In this document: in pieces, positions 41,158 to 50,105 of the stretch
Numbering within the stretch: the stretch's first letter is position 1
How the letters are laid out: each line of letters opens with the position of its first letter
Assembly (NCBI GenBank): GCA_928724745.1
Contig: CAKMXJ010000003.1
Location: forward strand, 806,001-870,000
Direction: 5' to 3'
Length of the DNA stretch: 64,000 nt
DNA from: Anthracocystis setariae
Lineage: Eukaryota > Basidiomycota > Ustilaginomycetes > Ustilaginales > Ustilaginaceae
Translations under genes and position numbers: made by a program
The notes under the pieces: model-generated
Database searches by the model: none
What the model saw: the letters and a program-made list of their open reading frames with translations, nothing else
What the model was told of the DNA's origin: nothing

Positions 41158-41531
41158 TCACACGTCCGCACCGAACGGGGGCCGAAAGACGACTAAATAC
41201 GAAAAGAAAACACCATATCAAAAGGAACCCACCCTTTTGATAACGGCGCTGGCGAGTTCGCCCGAAAGTCCCCGAACAGCAGTTGAAGAGTGTCATAGTA
41301 ATCTTGGCATCCAGCCAACGACGAAACAACATTTTCTCCCAACAAAGATTGCGCAGTGACTGAGAAACTGCCCAAAATAACGATCGACCTCGCCACATCT
41401 TTTTAACTTTTTACTGGAAAGGTCGACGGAACCAGAAGTGTCTTCAACAGCGACACTGTAGATATAAAGTCCCCTTTCGAGGACGACAAGAATTTCCCCC
41501 CCTTTCAAGTTTCAGCAAAGCCCCTTTCCAA
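41158..41531 (+). other. Pol-to-accessory-ORF spacer of the retrotransposon
   Basis: 374 bp without an ORF. Positions 41390-41404 (TCGCCACATCTTTTT) repeat a 15-mer of the LTR (36995-37009). A TATAAAG lies 63 bp upstream of the accessory ATG. Confidence 0.7.
41463..41469 (+). promoter_or_regulatory. TATA-like box upstream of the accessory ORF
   Basis: TATAAAG, 63 bp before the accessory ORF start, a normal distance for an independent promoter. Suggests a subgenomic mRNA separate from the LTR transcript. Not proven. Confidence 0.45.
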
Positions 41532-42818
41532 ATGGCGAGAACAAAGAGAAGAACAATTAGGAACAGATCAAGACGAACGACATCAATCATGACGTTGCCC
41601 ACAAGCCAGACTAACGAAACCATGACCCCTCCTCCTCCTTATGCCAGTCAACCCAGTCCACACGGCGAAGTCGGGAACGAACCTGCTCCTGCTCAAGACG
41701 ATATCGGGACCGGACCAGGTCTACCTCTCGCACACGAGTTAATCGAAGGAGGAGATCAGGTTTTGGAAGTGGTGCTCAATGATCAGGACGCGGAGGGAGA
41801 GGACGAAGAGGTGCAGGTCGTAGGAACGACTCGTGTAACCACGGAAGTTGCACCAAGAAGGCCCCGCGACAATGCGCAGGAAACGGCAAGGGAAATGGAA
41901 AGGATCACTGCTCACGAAACTGCTATATCTCGCGAACTAGAAGAACTCAGCGCAACACTTGCTAGAGCTGAGCGGAGGCAAGCAGATAGGGCTGCCCGGC
42001 GAAGCAGAGGTGAGACCAATCCTTCCCCCGAGCGTAGACTAAGAACCCCTCCCCCTTCCGGCTTCTATTCACAGACGCAATCGAGTCCTGGCCGGCAACA
42101 ATGGCAATCGGGCCGTATCCTAAACGAAGACGGAACGTACACGAGATCCATTGGCCGCCGCCCTGCTGAGCACTACACGAGGCCGCCCAGATCTTGGAAG
42201 GCTTGCACTCGGTGCAAGCGTCTCAACAACAAGGGCCACGTCGTACTGTGCATCCCATCGCGCAAGGCCGGTAGCGAGAAATGCGATAACTGCCAAGTCA
42301 CTTCACGTAGCTGCTCCAACGATCACTCAAAGAATTCGAAAGCGTATGCCAAGGATCAACTGAAAAGGAAGATCGCTAGGGAGGTCAACAAAGCCAAGGC
42401 CGAAATGCAGCGCGATATCAACGTGATCACGAAGACGAAGAACATCAAGATTCAGCAACTCTCCGAGATCCGCAATGTCGCCTCAGCCGAGTCCAGGACT
42501 GTCATCGACCTCCTTCAAGGCATTACTCCTACTTCGAACAGGGAACGAAGGGCCCTACAAAATGCACTCAACCACCTCGAAAACCTGGTCCGAGCTTCTT
42601 CCAACACGGCTACGGACCCTGGATTCGGAAACACAGTCGCCACAGAACGAGTCGAAGAGTCGGACGAAGGGAACCGATCTCGCAGGGGGAGCACAAGCGC
42701 CCTCCAGCCCGTTTTCGATAGCGAGGCAAGTTCTGAGGAGGACGAGTTGTTTTCCGACGACGATGACGACGAGGATGAGTACAGGCCCGGACCTTCCCGC
42801 AGGCGATCTCGTAGGTAG
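41532..42818 (+). CDS. Accessory retrotransposon ORF with Zn2Cys6-like cluster
   Basis: 428 aa, complete, on the same strand as gag-pol and located where envelope-like genes sit in some retroelements. No membrane segment or signal peptide, so it is not an envelope. Visible parts are a basic N-terminus (MARTKRRTIRNRSRR); a PPPPY motif at 33-37, as bound by WW-domain ubiquitin ligases; an acidic region (about 75-100); a helical, heptad-rich stretch (about 117-160); six cysteines at 225, 228, 240, 251, 254 and 261 (CX2C, X11, C, X10, CX2C, X6, C), in the order of fungal Zn2Cys6 domains but with a longer first loop; a second lysine-rich helical region (about 265-315); an Asp/Glu run (about 394-418); and a terminal basic SRRRSRR. 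I infer a nuclear nucleic-acid- or chromatin-binding protein. No specific family is recognised. Confidence 0.85.
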   Translation: MARTKRRTIRNRSRRTTSIMTLPTSQTNETMTPPPPYASQPSPHGEVGNEPAPAQDDIGTGPGLPLAHELIEGGDQVLEVVLNDQDAEGEDEEVQVVGTTRVTTEVAPRRPRDNAQETAREMERITAHETAISRELEELSATLARAERRQADRAARRSRGETNPSPERRLRTPPPSGFYSQTQSSPGRQQWQSGRILNEDGTYTRSIGRRPAEHYTRPPRSWKACTRCKRLNNKGHVVLCIPSRKAGSEKCDNCQVTSRSCSNDHSKNSKAYAKDQLKRKIAREVNKAKAEMQRDINVITKTKNIKIQQLSEIRNVASAESRTVIDLLQGITPTSNRERRALQNALNHLENLVRASSNTATDPGFGNTVATERVEESDEGNRSRRGSTSALQPVFDSEASSEEDELFSDDDDDEDEYRPGPSRRRSRR

Positions 42819-42881
42819 CTAGTTCATTCCATCATCTTTCCTTCCACTTCATCGAAAGTTCTGCCCCCGAGACTTCAAGTC

Positions 42882-42890
42882 GAGGGGGAG
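42882..42890 (+). other. Polypurine tract
   Basis: GAGGGGGAG immediately before the 3' LTR, the expected primer for plus-strand DNA synthesis. Confidence 0.85.
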
Positions 42891-43215
42891 TGTTAGAAAT
42901 ATCAATACGCCGACTTTTCTTTCTCGGTCGACAATAGCGTCGGCCGGACTTTCAATCGCGTCATGTGAAGCAATTCCAGTTTCTGGGTTGCGTCACATGA
43001 GAAAGTTTTTCATTCCAGTTTTCACTCACAAAAGTATCCCTATAGCGTAGCCTCGACAGTATAAATGACCACCCAGGTCTTCATGTCTTGTAGAATAGTC
43101 CCCTCATCCACGAATATACTCAAGACTGCGTCGAGGTCGCCACATCTTTTTGACAATTGTGCGAGTACTTCGACTCGACTACTGCACCGAACAAAAAGGA
43201 TAATTAATTCTTTTA
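42891..43215 (+). repeat. 3' LTR, 325 bp
   Basis: Same length and same sequence as the 5' LTR as far as I can read. Ends TTTTA, not the usual CA, because the CA that follows belongs to the CACGT target duplication. Confidence 0.96.
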
Positions 43216-43220
43216 CACGT
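43216..43220. repeat. Target-site duplication, right copy (CACGT)
   Basis: Identical to 36744-36748. Confidence 0.9.
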
Positions 43221-43605
43221 TGCCCCGAGGCCTCAAAGGATTGGGCACAAAGTCGAGCTTGGCAAACAATGCCGACAACGTGAGAGGCTCGAGCTTGCGA
43301 ACGCATTATATGTATGATGGACTTGGTTGGTCCCTGCAGATGATGGTTTTCATGAGGTAAACGTGCCTGCACCTGGCGATCATTCAGCCAAACGAGCACT
43401 GTGCCTAACAACGTCATGTCAGATGGTTCATCAGGCACAGCAATTCCGCCAACTTACGTTACCCCCAACTAGCTTGCCAACACTTGATGGTGTCAACTCC
43501 AAGTGCAGTTAGGCTCCAGCGTCACACATAGAAGCGAGGAGCTGCATCAGATTAACAAGTCGATGTAATTCAATAATGTCCACTAGTACAATCAAGCCAG
43601 CTAAG
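43221..43605. other. Intergenic region right of the retrotransposon
   Basis: 385 bp between the element and the MBOAT stop codon. Read together with the left flank, it would have been one continuous intergenic stretch before insertion. No gene is seen. Confidence 0.5.
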
Positions 43606-45171
43606 CTAGTACTTTTTGCCCAGCATCATCAGCCCCAGAGCACGAAGGCCGAACCCGTCCAAGATATCCTTCGTCAGCAGTCGCCTCTGCATTATGCTGT
43701 CGAGGAACAAAAAGCCGGGCAAGATGAGAAGCGCCAGCATCCACACGCGCTTGGCGATTCCGATCAACGTGCGTTGTTTCTTCCAAGTCACCGGTAGGGC
43801 ATCGAGTGCAGCTTTCTCCATCAGAATGCCTGCGCCCTGTGCTAAAAAGAACATGATCATTCCTGGCTCCATCAAGCCTGTAAGAATGGTTTCAAACGTG
43901 AGCGTTGCTGTCGAAGAGTTCGGAGCCTTGCAAACATCCAGGAGCTGTACGTGCCAATCGAGCAAAATTGTTGCGTCAGTGGTGCTCGTGGCACATTCAT
44001 ACAAAACCACGAAACCAGATCATCAAACTTACTGTTGCACGCCGGACCAAAAAAACACCCAGAGCAGTTGGATGGCCTCAAATTCGGCGAACGGCATGAG
44101 AGAGGCCATGTTTAGATAATCGCGCTGCGAAGTGGCATGCCAGCTGCGCGACCACAAGCGTGATAGACCTGGCGACGTGACGGGTCGATCAAAGGAGGAC
44201 AGGAAGCTGGTAGCTGGCCTCGGTGTCCAAAACAGAAGCGGAATGCCTTCTGCCAGAGATGACACGAACGAAATAACCCCTCCTACGCCAACCACCATCA
44301 CGATCCTCGTTAGCAACGGTAAGTCGAATGCAGAAGTAGGAACTCCTAGGAGAACCATATGCTTGGTCATGTGCTGTGGCAGAAGAGTATGCCAAATACG
44401 CCGTGAATCGGCAGAGCCGACCGGAATGAAAAGGCCAAACACATTGAGCACCTCGGAAGTTGGCGATGCAAGAGCATATAGCCAAACCAAAAACCAGTAT
44501 ACAAAGCCCGCCTGCAGCAAACCAGCCCACAATGGAGACTCGGATTGTCCGAAACGGCGGACGGGACCGTGGGCAGGAACCTCTGTGGGTTGACATTTGT
44601 TGATTTTGAGGTAACGAGCCCAATCATTGAGACCTTTCTGCGCCCATTCCAGGGCTCTGCCTTGACTCGCCAGAATGGGACTAGTGCCAACCCTGCGCAG
44701 ACCGACAACGTCGAGTCCGTAGATGACACGAGCCCACGACAAGAGGTTGGGGAATTCGACCTGCTTCCACTCGTACTGTGGACATTCGCTATCTTCCACT
44801 CTGAGGACATGCGTACTGCTGTTGGGAAGAAACGGTCGAATCGGTCGGGGTCCGCCTTTCGAGTACACCAGGCAAATCTCGGCTGCCTTGCATATCACCG
44901 TCCATGCGATGATGGGCATCGAGAGATCGCGTAGTGGGTTGCCCAGAGTGCAGTTCCGGTCGAAGCTGAGCGGAAAGATGATAGCTGCAATGGCAGGAAA
45001 GGAGGCGATACGAATAAATCGCCATCCTAGCGATTGATTTGGCAGGGTGATGCAAAGCAGAAAGAGCCACGAGACGCAGAGGCCGATGGCAGGGAGTGCC
45101 GGTCGGAAGTTGGGCTCCCAGCTCGCCAGGAGCGGTGGCTGGTCAGGTGTGAGTACGGAACCCATCGCCAT
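43606..45171 (-). CDS. Wax-synthase-like membrane-bound O-acyltransferase (MBOAT), one intron
   Basis: Transfers acyl groups in a membrane; fungal members act on sterols, terpenoids or glycolipids, so the substrate is open. Exon 1 is 44033..45171, the intron 43985..44032 (48 nt, GTAAGT..CGAG) and exon 2 is 43606..43984, giving 505 aa. The splice creates WSGVQH, where the His matches the conserved catalytic His of the wax-synthase MBOAT_2 group; without splicing the frame ends at WSGVQQ. The upstream motif SRLWSRSWHATSQRDYL matches the family's xFWxRxWH block. At least seven hydrophobic segments are visible. I chose the ATG at 45171: a TATA box at 45284-45291 places the transcript start between it and the GTG-only upstream frame. 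A downstream Met (two codons on) is an alternative. The intron is short for this genome but is the only choice that keeps the frame. Confidence 0.8.
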
Positions 45172-45205
45172 CTCGTAACTCGCTTCGGTTTCGGAAGCCA
45201 AGTTG

Positions 45206-45224
45206 GGCAGACGAGAGGTCCGAC
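45206..45224. repeat. 19-mer direct repeat, copy 1
   Basis: GGCAGACGAGAGGTCCGAC, repeated at 45987-46005. This copy lies in the MBOAT leader just upstream of the ATG. Confidence 0.85.
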
Positions 45225-45261
45225 GAACGATGGAAGGGAATGTTGCAAACGAACATTTTTG

Positions 45262-45278
45262 TCCATTCGACCAACGCA
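45262..45278. repeat. 17-mer direct repeat, copy 1
   Basis: TCCATTCGACCAACGCA, repeated at 45441-45457. This copy abuts the MBOAT TATA box. Confidence 0.85.
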
Positions 45279-45283
45279 CTCGG

Positions 45284-45291
45284 TATATAAA
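45284..45291 (-). promoter_or_regulatory. TATA box of the MBOAT gene
   Basis: TTTATATA on the minus strand, about 113 bp upstream of the chosen ATG. One of the clearest TATA boxes in the window; housekeeping genes here mostly lack one, so this gene may be conditionally regulated. Confidence 0.5.
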
Positions 45292-45440
45292 CCCCACCGT
45301 TGCGGAGCTTGATTTCAACACTCACAATTGGAGCTTTGAGCATGTGCTAAGCAGGCAGATTCGGCACTGACGGCGTTTAGCCATGGTCCAGCTGCGCAGG
45401 GTCGCATTGCTTGCTTCCACGACGACCAAACTCAGCTGTC

Positions 45441-45457
45441 TCCATTCGACCAACGCA
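45441..45457. repeat. 17-mer direct repeat, copy 2
   Basis: Same 17 bases as 45262-45278, same orientation, 179 bp away. Confidence 0.85.
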
Positions 45458-45743
45458 GATTTCCTCAACAGCGCAACAGGAAGAAGAGAACGTGAAGGGT
45501 TGCTTTGACGTTTCGGCTAACGGAGCAGAGCAAGACAAGACAGGACCCTGACGCGAGTTTTCTTTTTCCGTGGTTCTGCTTGGACGTCTGACTGTTGCTT
45601 GCTTGTCTGCATGCATTATTCCACAATCGAAACCCAAGGCCGGACGCGGGACTAACGTGCAGCGTAAGGTCAACTGTAGGTACTGCTTTTGTTGATCGTA
45701 TAAGCGACACCAACCAGCGCTCTTGATGCGCCATCCATTTGTG

Positions 45744-46007
45744 TCAAAGCCCGGAGATACTGTACTGTACCTTTCTCATTCCCGAATTCATTCTCAGATA
45801 TTGCAGCACCTCTTCCGAACCGGCAAACGCACCGTCATTCGAGAAATAGGAGTTACAGTACTTTGGCTCCTTTCGTTGATGCCACTGATGAAGCAGATCG
45901 GCCTCGCTTGGAATTTGGCTAAAGTTAGTCACCGCTCCAAGTTGGCTCGACCCCGCTACCATGATGATCAGCCCACAAATTAGCCTGGCAGACGAGAGGT
46001 CCGACAT
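45744..46007 (-). CDS. Doubtful small secreted-protein ORF
   Basis: 87 aa from a true ATG. The N-terminus MSDLSSARLICGLIIMVAG has a hydrophobic core and could be a signal peptide cut near SSQLGA; the remainder is hydrophilic with one Cys. Its first codons are a copy of the 19-mer that also lies in the MBOAT leader. No TATA box is obvious. It may be a lineage-specific gene, a fragment or chance. Confidence 0.3.
   Translation of the reverse strand: MSDLSSARLICGLIIMVAGSSQLGAVTNFSQIPSEADLLHQWHQRKEPKYCNSYFSNDGAFAGSEEVLQYLRMNSGMRKVQYSISGL
45987..46005. repeat. 19-mer direct repeat, copy 2
   Basis: Same 19 bases as 45206-45224, here spanning the start of the small ORF. Confidence 0.85.
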
Positions 46008-46362
46008 CGTGCTACTCTACTATTGTACTGTACTATGTTGAAGAGGTCGCCAAGGAGGCATGCGTGAGAATGCCTCGTTGAATCTCCTCCTTTGCGTTAT
46101 ACAGCGTCGCAACAGCCTGGAGTCGCCGCAAAGGTGCAAAAACGAGCATGGATTGCGACGTTTTTGGTAAGTCAAGCTTTTGTCAAGCCCGAATCCCGGA
46201 AGCTTAGTTCAGAGGCAACCATGCCATTCCCAGCCTAGTCGGTGTTCAGTGGTGCCAGATGTTGAAAGAATGGTTGAATGCTAAAAGTACAATTAGACCG
46301 TGATATTGCTACGGCTGTGTGTGGCTTTTGTGGGATGCTGAGGCAGGAATGTAGAAGAGGTT
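46008..46362. other. Intergenic region downstream of uL14m
   Basis: 355 bp; includes a TACTGTAC-type repeat near 46022-46035. No gene is seen. Confidence 0.5.
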
Positions 46363-46870
46363 TTAGATGACCTTGGGTGCCAAACTGGCGATCTTCCCCC
46401 AGCCTGCAGCACGGAGCTCGCTGGCAACAACACCATTGACACGAGTGCCCAGGGGTTCCTTCTTATTGTTCAGTAGAACGCAGGCGTTGTCATCGAATCG
46501 GATGACACGGCCGTCTGGTCTTGTGATCTCCTTTTTGGTGCGCACAATCACGGCGTGTCGCACATCTCCTTTTCGCACCTTTAGTGCGTTGGCTTGGCCT
46601 GAGGCGTTGGAAATTGGGCGAGCCTTCTGTACGACGACAACAATTTCATCGCCTGTAGCGTTCGAAATAGGTATGATGTAGAAGATGAAGATGATGTTAG
46701 AGTCAACAAGAAAGAAACAAGCTTGAGCAATACGGCCTTTGTTCGCATGCTTCTGACTTACCGACACGACCAAGACCCAGATTGGACTTGTGCCTCAGAA
46801 CGTTGACGCACTCGGCGATGAGTCCGCCCGAGTTGTCGATGATGGCCATGCGTGCTTTGAGACCCAACAT
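46363..46870 (-). CDS. MRPL38: Mitochondrial ribosomal protein uL14m, one intron
   Basis: Large-subunit mitoribosomal protein, orthologue of bacterial L14 and yeast Mrpl38. Exon 1 is 46762..46870, the intron 46653..46761 (109 nt, GTAAGT..CTACAG) and exon 2 is 46363..46652, giving 132 aa. Splicing in phase 1 yields [15 protein letters not shown], which is the conserved L14 join. Other conserved parts are [19 protein letters not shown] at the start, [50 protein letters not shown] and the C-terminal [10 protein letters not shown]. The ATG at 46870 gives the expected N-terminus; L14m often starts this close to the domain, so no long cleavable presequence is expected. The yeast-style symbol is by family equivalence. 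Confidence 0.93.
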
Positions 46871-49800
46871 ATTGTAGAGGGTCAAGTGATCTTGTGGTGC
46901 GAGATTCGATAATCAGAACTGGGCGAGCTCGTTAGAGTGAATGGTCCCAATGGGCGTGTCTGTCGTACAGCAGGTTTCCCTCTCCGTTTGAGTGCCCTGA
47001 CTGGCCAGAAGATTGATAGGTCTCCAGTGTCGTTGAGAGATATGTTGGATACGGTCGATGTGAGCAAGTACACCTGATCCACATCCTACATCAGCAGAAA
47101 GTGCAAAATCCACGCCTTCCGATCTCCACCAAAAATTGGGAGAGGTTCTCGGAGCCGGCTTGAATCGAACAAGATAGATCGGGCTACCGATGCTGTCAGA
47201 TCGATTGTGCGTCATCAGAAATTTGCTCAGATCCCGCCGCGTCGGGCCGAGTGACTGGCCGGAGTTGAAAAGCTTGCTTTCATTGAAACCGACCTCGGAA
47301 AGTAATCGCAGAAAAACGAAAAGAGAGCTTCTGTCGTGCTTGGAAGCGTCTAGAGCAGGCTACCCGACAAGCGCCATCAGTCGAGCCACTGCATGTAGTC
47401 GACTCGACGATCGAACCCACTGCCTGATCAAGAGAACAGCACTGCATTTAGAACCTCCAAGGTCAGTAGTGTCGTGATGGCGGGAACGGCAAAAAGTACA
47501 CGCGACACTCCGATCGTACTTGACCGGCCCACAGGCTCGAGATCTTCGCCCATTTTAGCAAACAGAAATCAAATGGGCCGGGCGTATGTGAGGCAGCCAT
47601 GCTATTCGGCACACCTGCGTGCCAGACGATTCTACACTAGCATCCACACTGAAGTCGCCTTCACATTCGGAGACGGCTCGGTGGATAGGGTGTGCGTGGA
47701 AGCAGTGTCGCTGTGTGTGCAGGCTGCAGAGGCCAAGGTTGTTTCATACGCTAACCAAGCATGGCGCTGGGCAGCCTCTGGAGGTGGTACAAGGCGTAGA
47801 AACTCTTCCAAGCTTGCAGCGATCGCATACAGTGCAAGCAAGGGGAGTCGGCATGAGCGGATCCCCAGATCGGTGACGAGCGACCGACGACACCGACGAG
47901 ATGAACTCGGACAGGCTTTCGATTTCACTACCTGTGAGGTAATGGGCGTGGGAAGCAGGAAAACAGGAAGCAACTAACAGATCGCATAAAAAAAAAAGCG
48001 ATTTGAGTGCATCGCAGAGACAAATTGGTCTGCGTCAGCTGGATGCTTCATCACGACCTTTCGGGACTGTAGGCGAGAGAGGTTAGCGGGGCTTCCGACC
48101 GCGGTAACGCGCAGCCGTGAATCTACTGTGCTGTATTTAGAGAGCGGGCAGGCAACCTGTGAGGTTCGGCTCTCTCTCTCTCTCTCTCTATAGAATTGTT
48201 AGAACAAAGTCGGACTGCTTGGTCCGCTAGTTCGTAGAAGACCCAAACTCGAGGCTCAATCAAGTTGTATCCCTGGCTCCGACGATGTTATCGGATGTTG
48301 GCAGTTCCCCAGCTAAAATGAAATTGAATAAAAGAAAAGATTGAAAAAATCAACAATGAGAGCTTACCATCCCCATTCGATGAGTCCGATCTTTGTACTC
48401 AACCGTCCGGCACCATTGTTTCTGCTCTTCATAACGGACCTGCGACCTTTTCTTGATAGCTACATGCGGATAATTGCAATGAGATGGTGAAGAAAGACTG
48501 GCACTGCGTGGAATCACATCGGCGGCGTGGCAAGACTGTCGAGAAGGATTTCCACTTTGGTCGCGAAGTCGAATGACCGTCTGCCGACAGGCCTACGGCT
48601 CGTCTCGGAGTGGCTGGGTTGAACAGAAAAGTATATACATAATCTTATTTATTTTCTTTTTTTTTTTCTAAGAAAATAATAATATAAATGAATAAAATTG
48701 AAAGACCTCATCCGAGTACTCTCTCGCGTCCATTTCGAACTCATGCAAGCTGGTGGACCAATTCTAGGCCGCGGTACTGTACATACGGTACAGTATTAGT
48801 ACAGTACAGTACGAGGTTCCTTTTAGCGCTGAATGGAGGTGACACAACCTTCACCAAGGGGCTTAATCCGAAGCCACTTGAGCTGTGACTTGTCACGCCG
48901 CCGCTTGCCGTGCCTGTGGTTGCGCTTCGTTTTCTCCACTCTCTGAGCCCATTTTTTCTTTTTCTTTTGGCTAACTTTGTCGCTTGCGCTGCTTCAATTG
49001 TCGGCGGCTCTCGCAACGGTCGGATTCCGTCTCTCGAATCCACTTTGACTCGCTTCGACTCGCCTAACGTAGCCTCACGCCCATCTGCGCTCGCCGCTCC
49101 TTGGTACAGTTTGGTAGGGTACGGCACTTTGTTGAATGCGCCGCTAGTGCGCTCTTCCTCCGATGGCACTTTGTCTACGACTGTATAACCTCCTTCTCGG
49201 ACGCACACTTCCTGTGCTTAGCCTTCCCACCCTCTCGTCTAGTCTCCGATCAGCAAACCACTCGTATCGCTGCGCCCTCAAGTGCTCTTCTTCTTTGGAT
49301 TGCTTTTCGATGCGAATCCCGACCGCTCTCAGCACGACTGTATCCAGCACTGTCTACTTGCTTTTGGGGCAGCCACCTTCTTGCTTTCAGTGACACGCTT
49401 TCATGACGCAGTATCGCGATCGCTCCATCCTGTGCGTCGCATTCATCCATAACATCAAACTTCCTTCCATCTCGTAACTTTTGGCTCATTACTGGGCGCA
49501 GACCAGTTGGACAATCACCTTCACTCTACCTTGTGCATCTCGACGCTAGACTAGGTTCCGCTACACCATAATTACTGTATTGCATCTCTCTTTTCCCACC
49601 ACTTTCATCTCGCATTTCTCCGACCTCCGACCTCGACTTTGACCCGTATATGAACCTCTTCAAAGTCTACCCCTTTTCGGCGCTCGCTATGCACCGTAGC
49701 TCATAGTTGGCTCATCCAGCTCCTCTACCAGTGCTCGCTACTCAGCTAACCGCACCACACCCCACACCCACTGCACCTCGATTTCAGTACATGTATGCCT

Positions 49801-50095
49801 GCTTTTCACCACCGTCCTACATCGCGCCATCCCAACCATCTCGCCTTTTGATGCACCCAGTCTCAAGTCTCGCCAGTTCTCGTACCTTCTGCCCCTCGAC
49901 TTTCGACAAAGACTCTTCACACGTCAGCAACGCCTATCGTCGTTTTCTTGAACACACAGTCGTTGGAGTATTCTCGATCTCAATCGTTGACGCCTTCGGT
50001 TACATCGACCCACCGCCGTCGTTGCCTCGTCTCAATCAATTTCTCGCACCAACTCCGTCGACCTTCAGCAGAACAAACCCACCATCCCTGCACCG
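46871..50095. other. 3.2 kb region without a confident gene; PKA leader at right
   Basis: No ORF has recognisable similarity or a clear gene structure. Noted contents: (TC)n at about 48169-48187; an A/T-rich stretch near 48640-48690; a GTACTGTAC palindromic cluster (48773-48814); and C/T-rich leader-like DNA from about 49540 to the PKA ATG, with upstream ATGs at 49650 and 49791. A short minus-strand ORF near 46913-47215 contains a DVGCGSG motif but nothing else of a methyltransferase. Confidence 0.5.
48773..48814. repeat. GTACTGTAC/GTACAGTAC palindromic cluster
   Basis: Overlapping copies of TACTGTAC and its reverse complement, able to form a hairpin. Related short copies lie at 45758-45770 and 46022-46035. 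Confidence 0.6.
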
Positions 50096-50105
50096 ATGTC
50101 GTTGA
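49791..50105 (+). other. Upstream ORF overlapping the PKA start codon
   Basis: A 104-codon ORF begins at the ATG at 49791 and ends with TGA at 50103-50105, eight bases past the A of the PKA ATG, in a different frame. If the transcript starts upstream of 49791, this ORF would lower PKA translation. Alternatively it lies upstream of the transcript start or in a leader intron. No family similarity is seen. Confidence 0.35.

Larger units (their letters stand above)
36749..43215 (+). mobile_element. Complete Ty1/copia LTR retrotransposon
   Basis: 6467 bp: 5' LTR, primer-binding site, single gag-pol ORF, accessory ORF, polypurine tract, 3' LTR, all flanked by a 5 bp duplication. Integrase precedes reverse transcriptase in the polyprotein, which defines the copia order. 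I found no difference between the two LTRs when reading them side by side and no stop or frameshift in either ORF, so the copy looks recent and possibly autonomous. Its base and codon use is more A-rich than that of neighbouring genes. Confidence 0.97.
45172..45743. other. MBOAT leader and upstream region
   Basis: Holds the MBOAT leader, TATA box and two short direct repeats listed separately. No further ORF is convincing. Confidence 0.55.

Noticed and set aside
41532..42818. Accessory ORF as an envelope gene
   Set aside because: No signal peptide, transmembrane segment or glycosylation-rich ectodomain; highly charged and probably nuclear.
47100..47200. Possible tRNA on the minus strand (a TTCGATTC loop-like sequence)
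   Set aside because: Only a four-base T-stem forms, and no matching acceptor or anticodon stem was found.
46913..47215. Minus-strand ORF with a DVGCGSGVLA motif like SAM-dependent methyltransferases
   Set aside because: Only the glycine-rich motif resembles the family; flanking sequence does not continue a methyltransferase fold in any frame, and the ORF start is not supported.
47474..47977. Plus-strand 167-codon ORF in the gene-poor region
   Set aside because: No recognisable domain, arginine/serine-rich composition typical of a chance frame, and no leader or splice support.
48741..49208. Minus-strand ORF of 155 codons
   Set aside because: Begins at a non-ATG codon and has no family features; it overlaps the probable upstream control region of the PKA gene.
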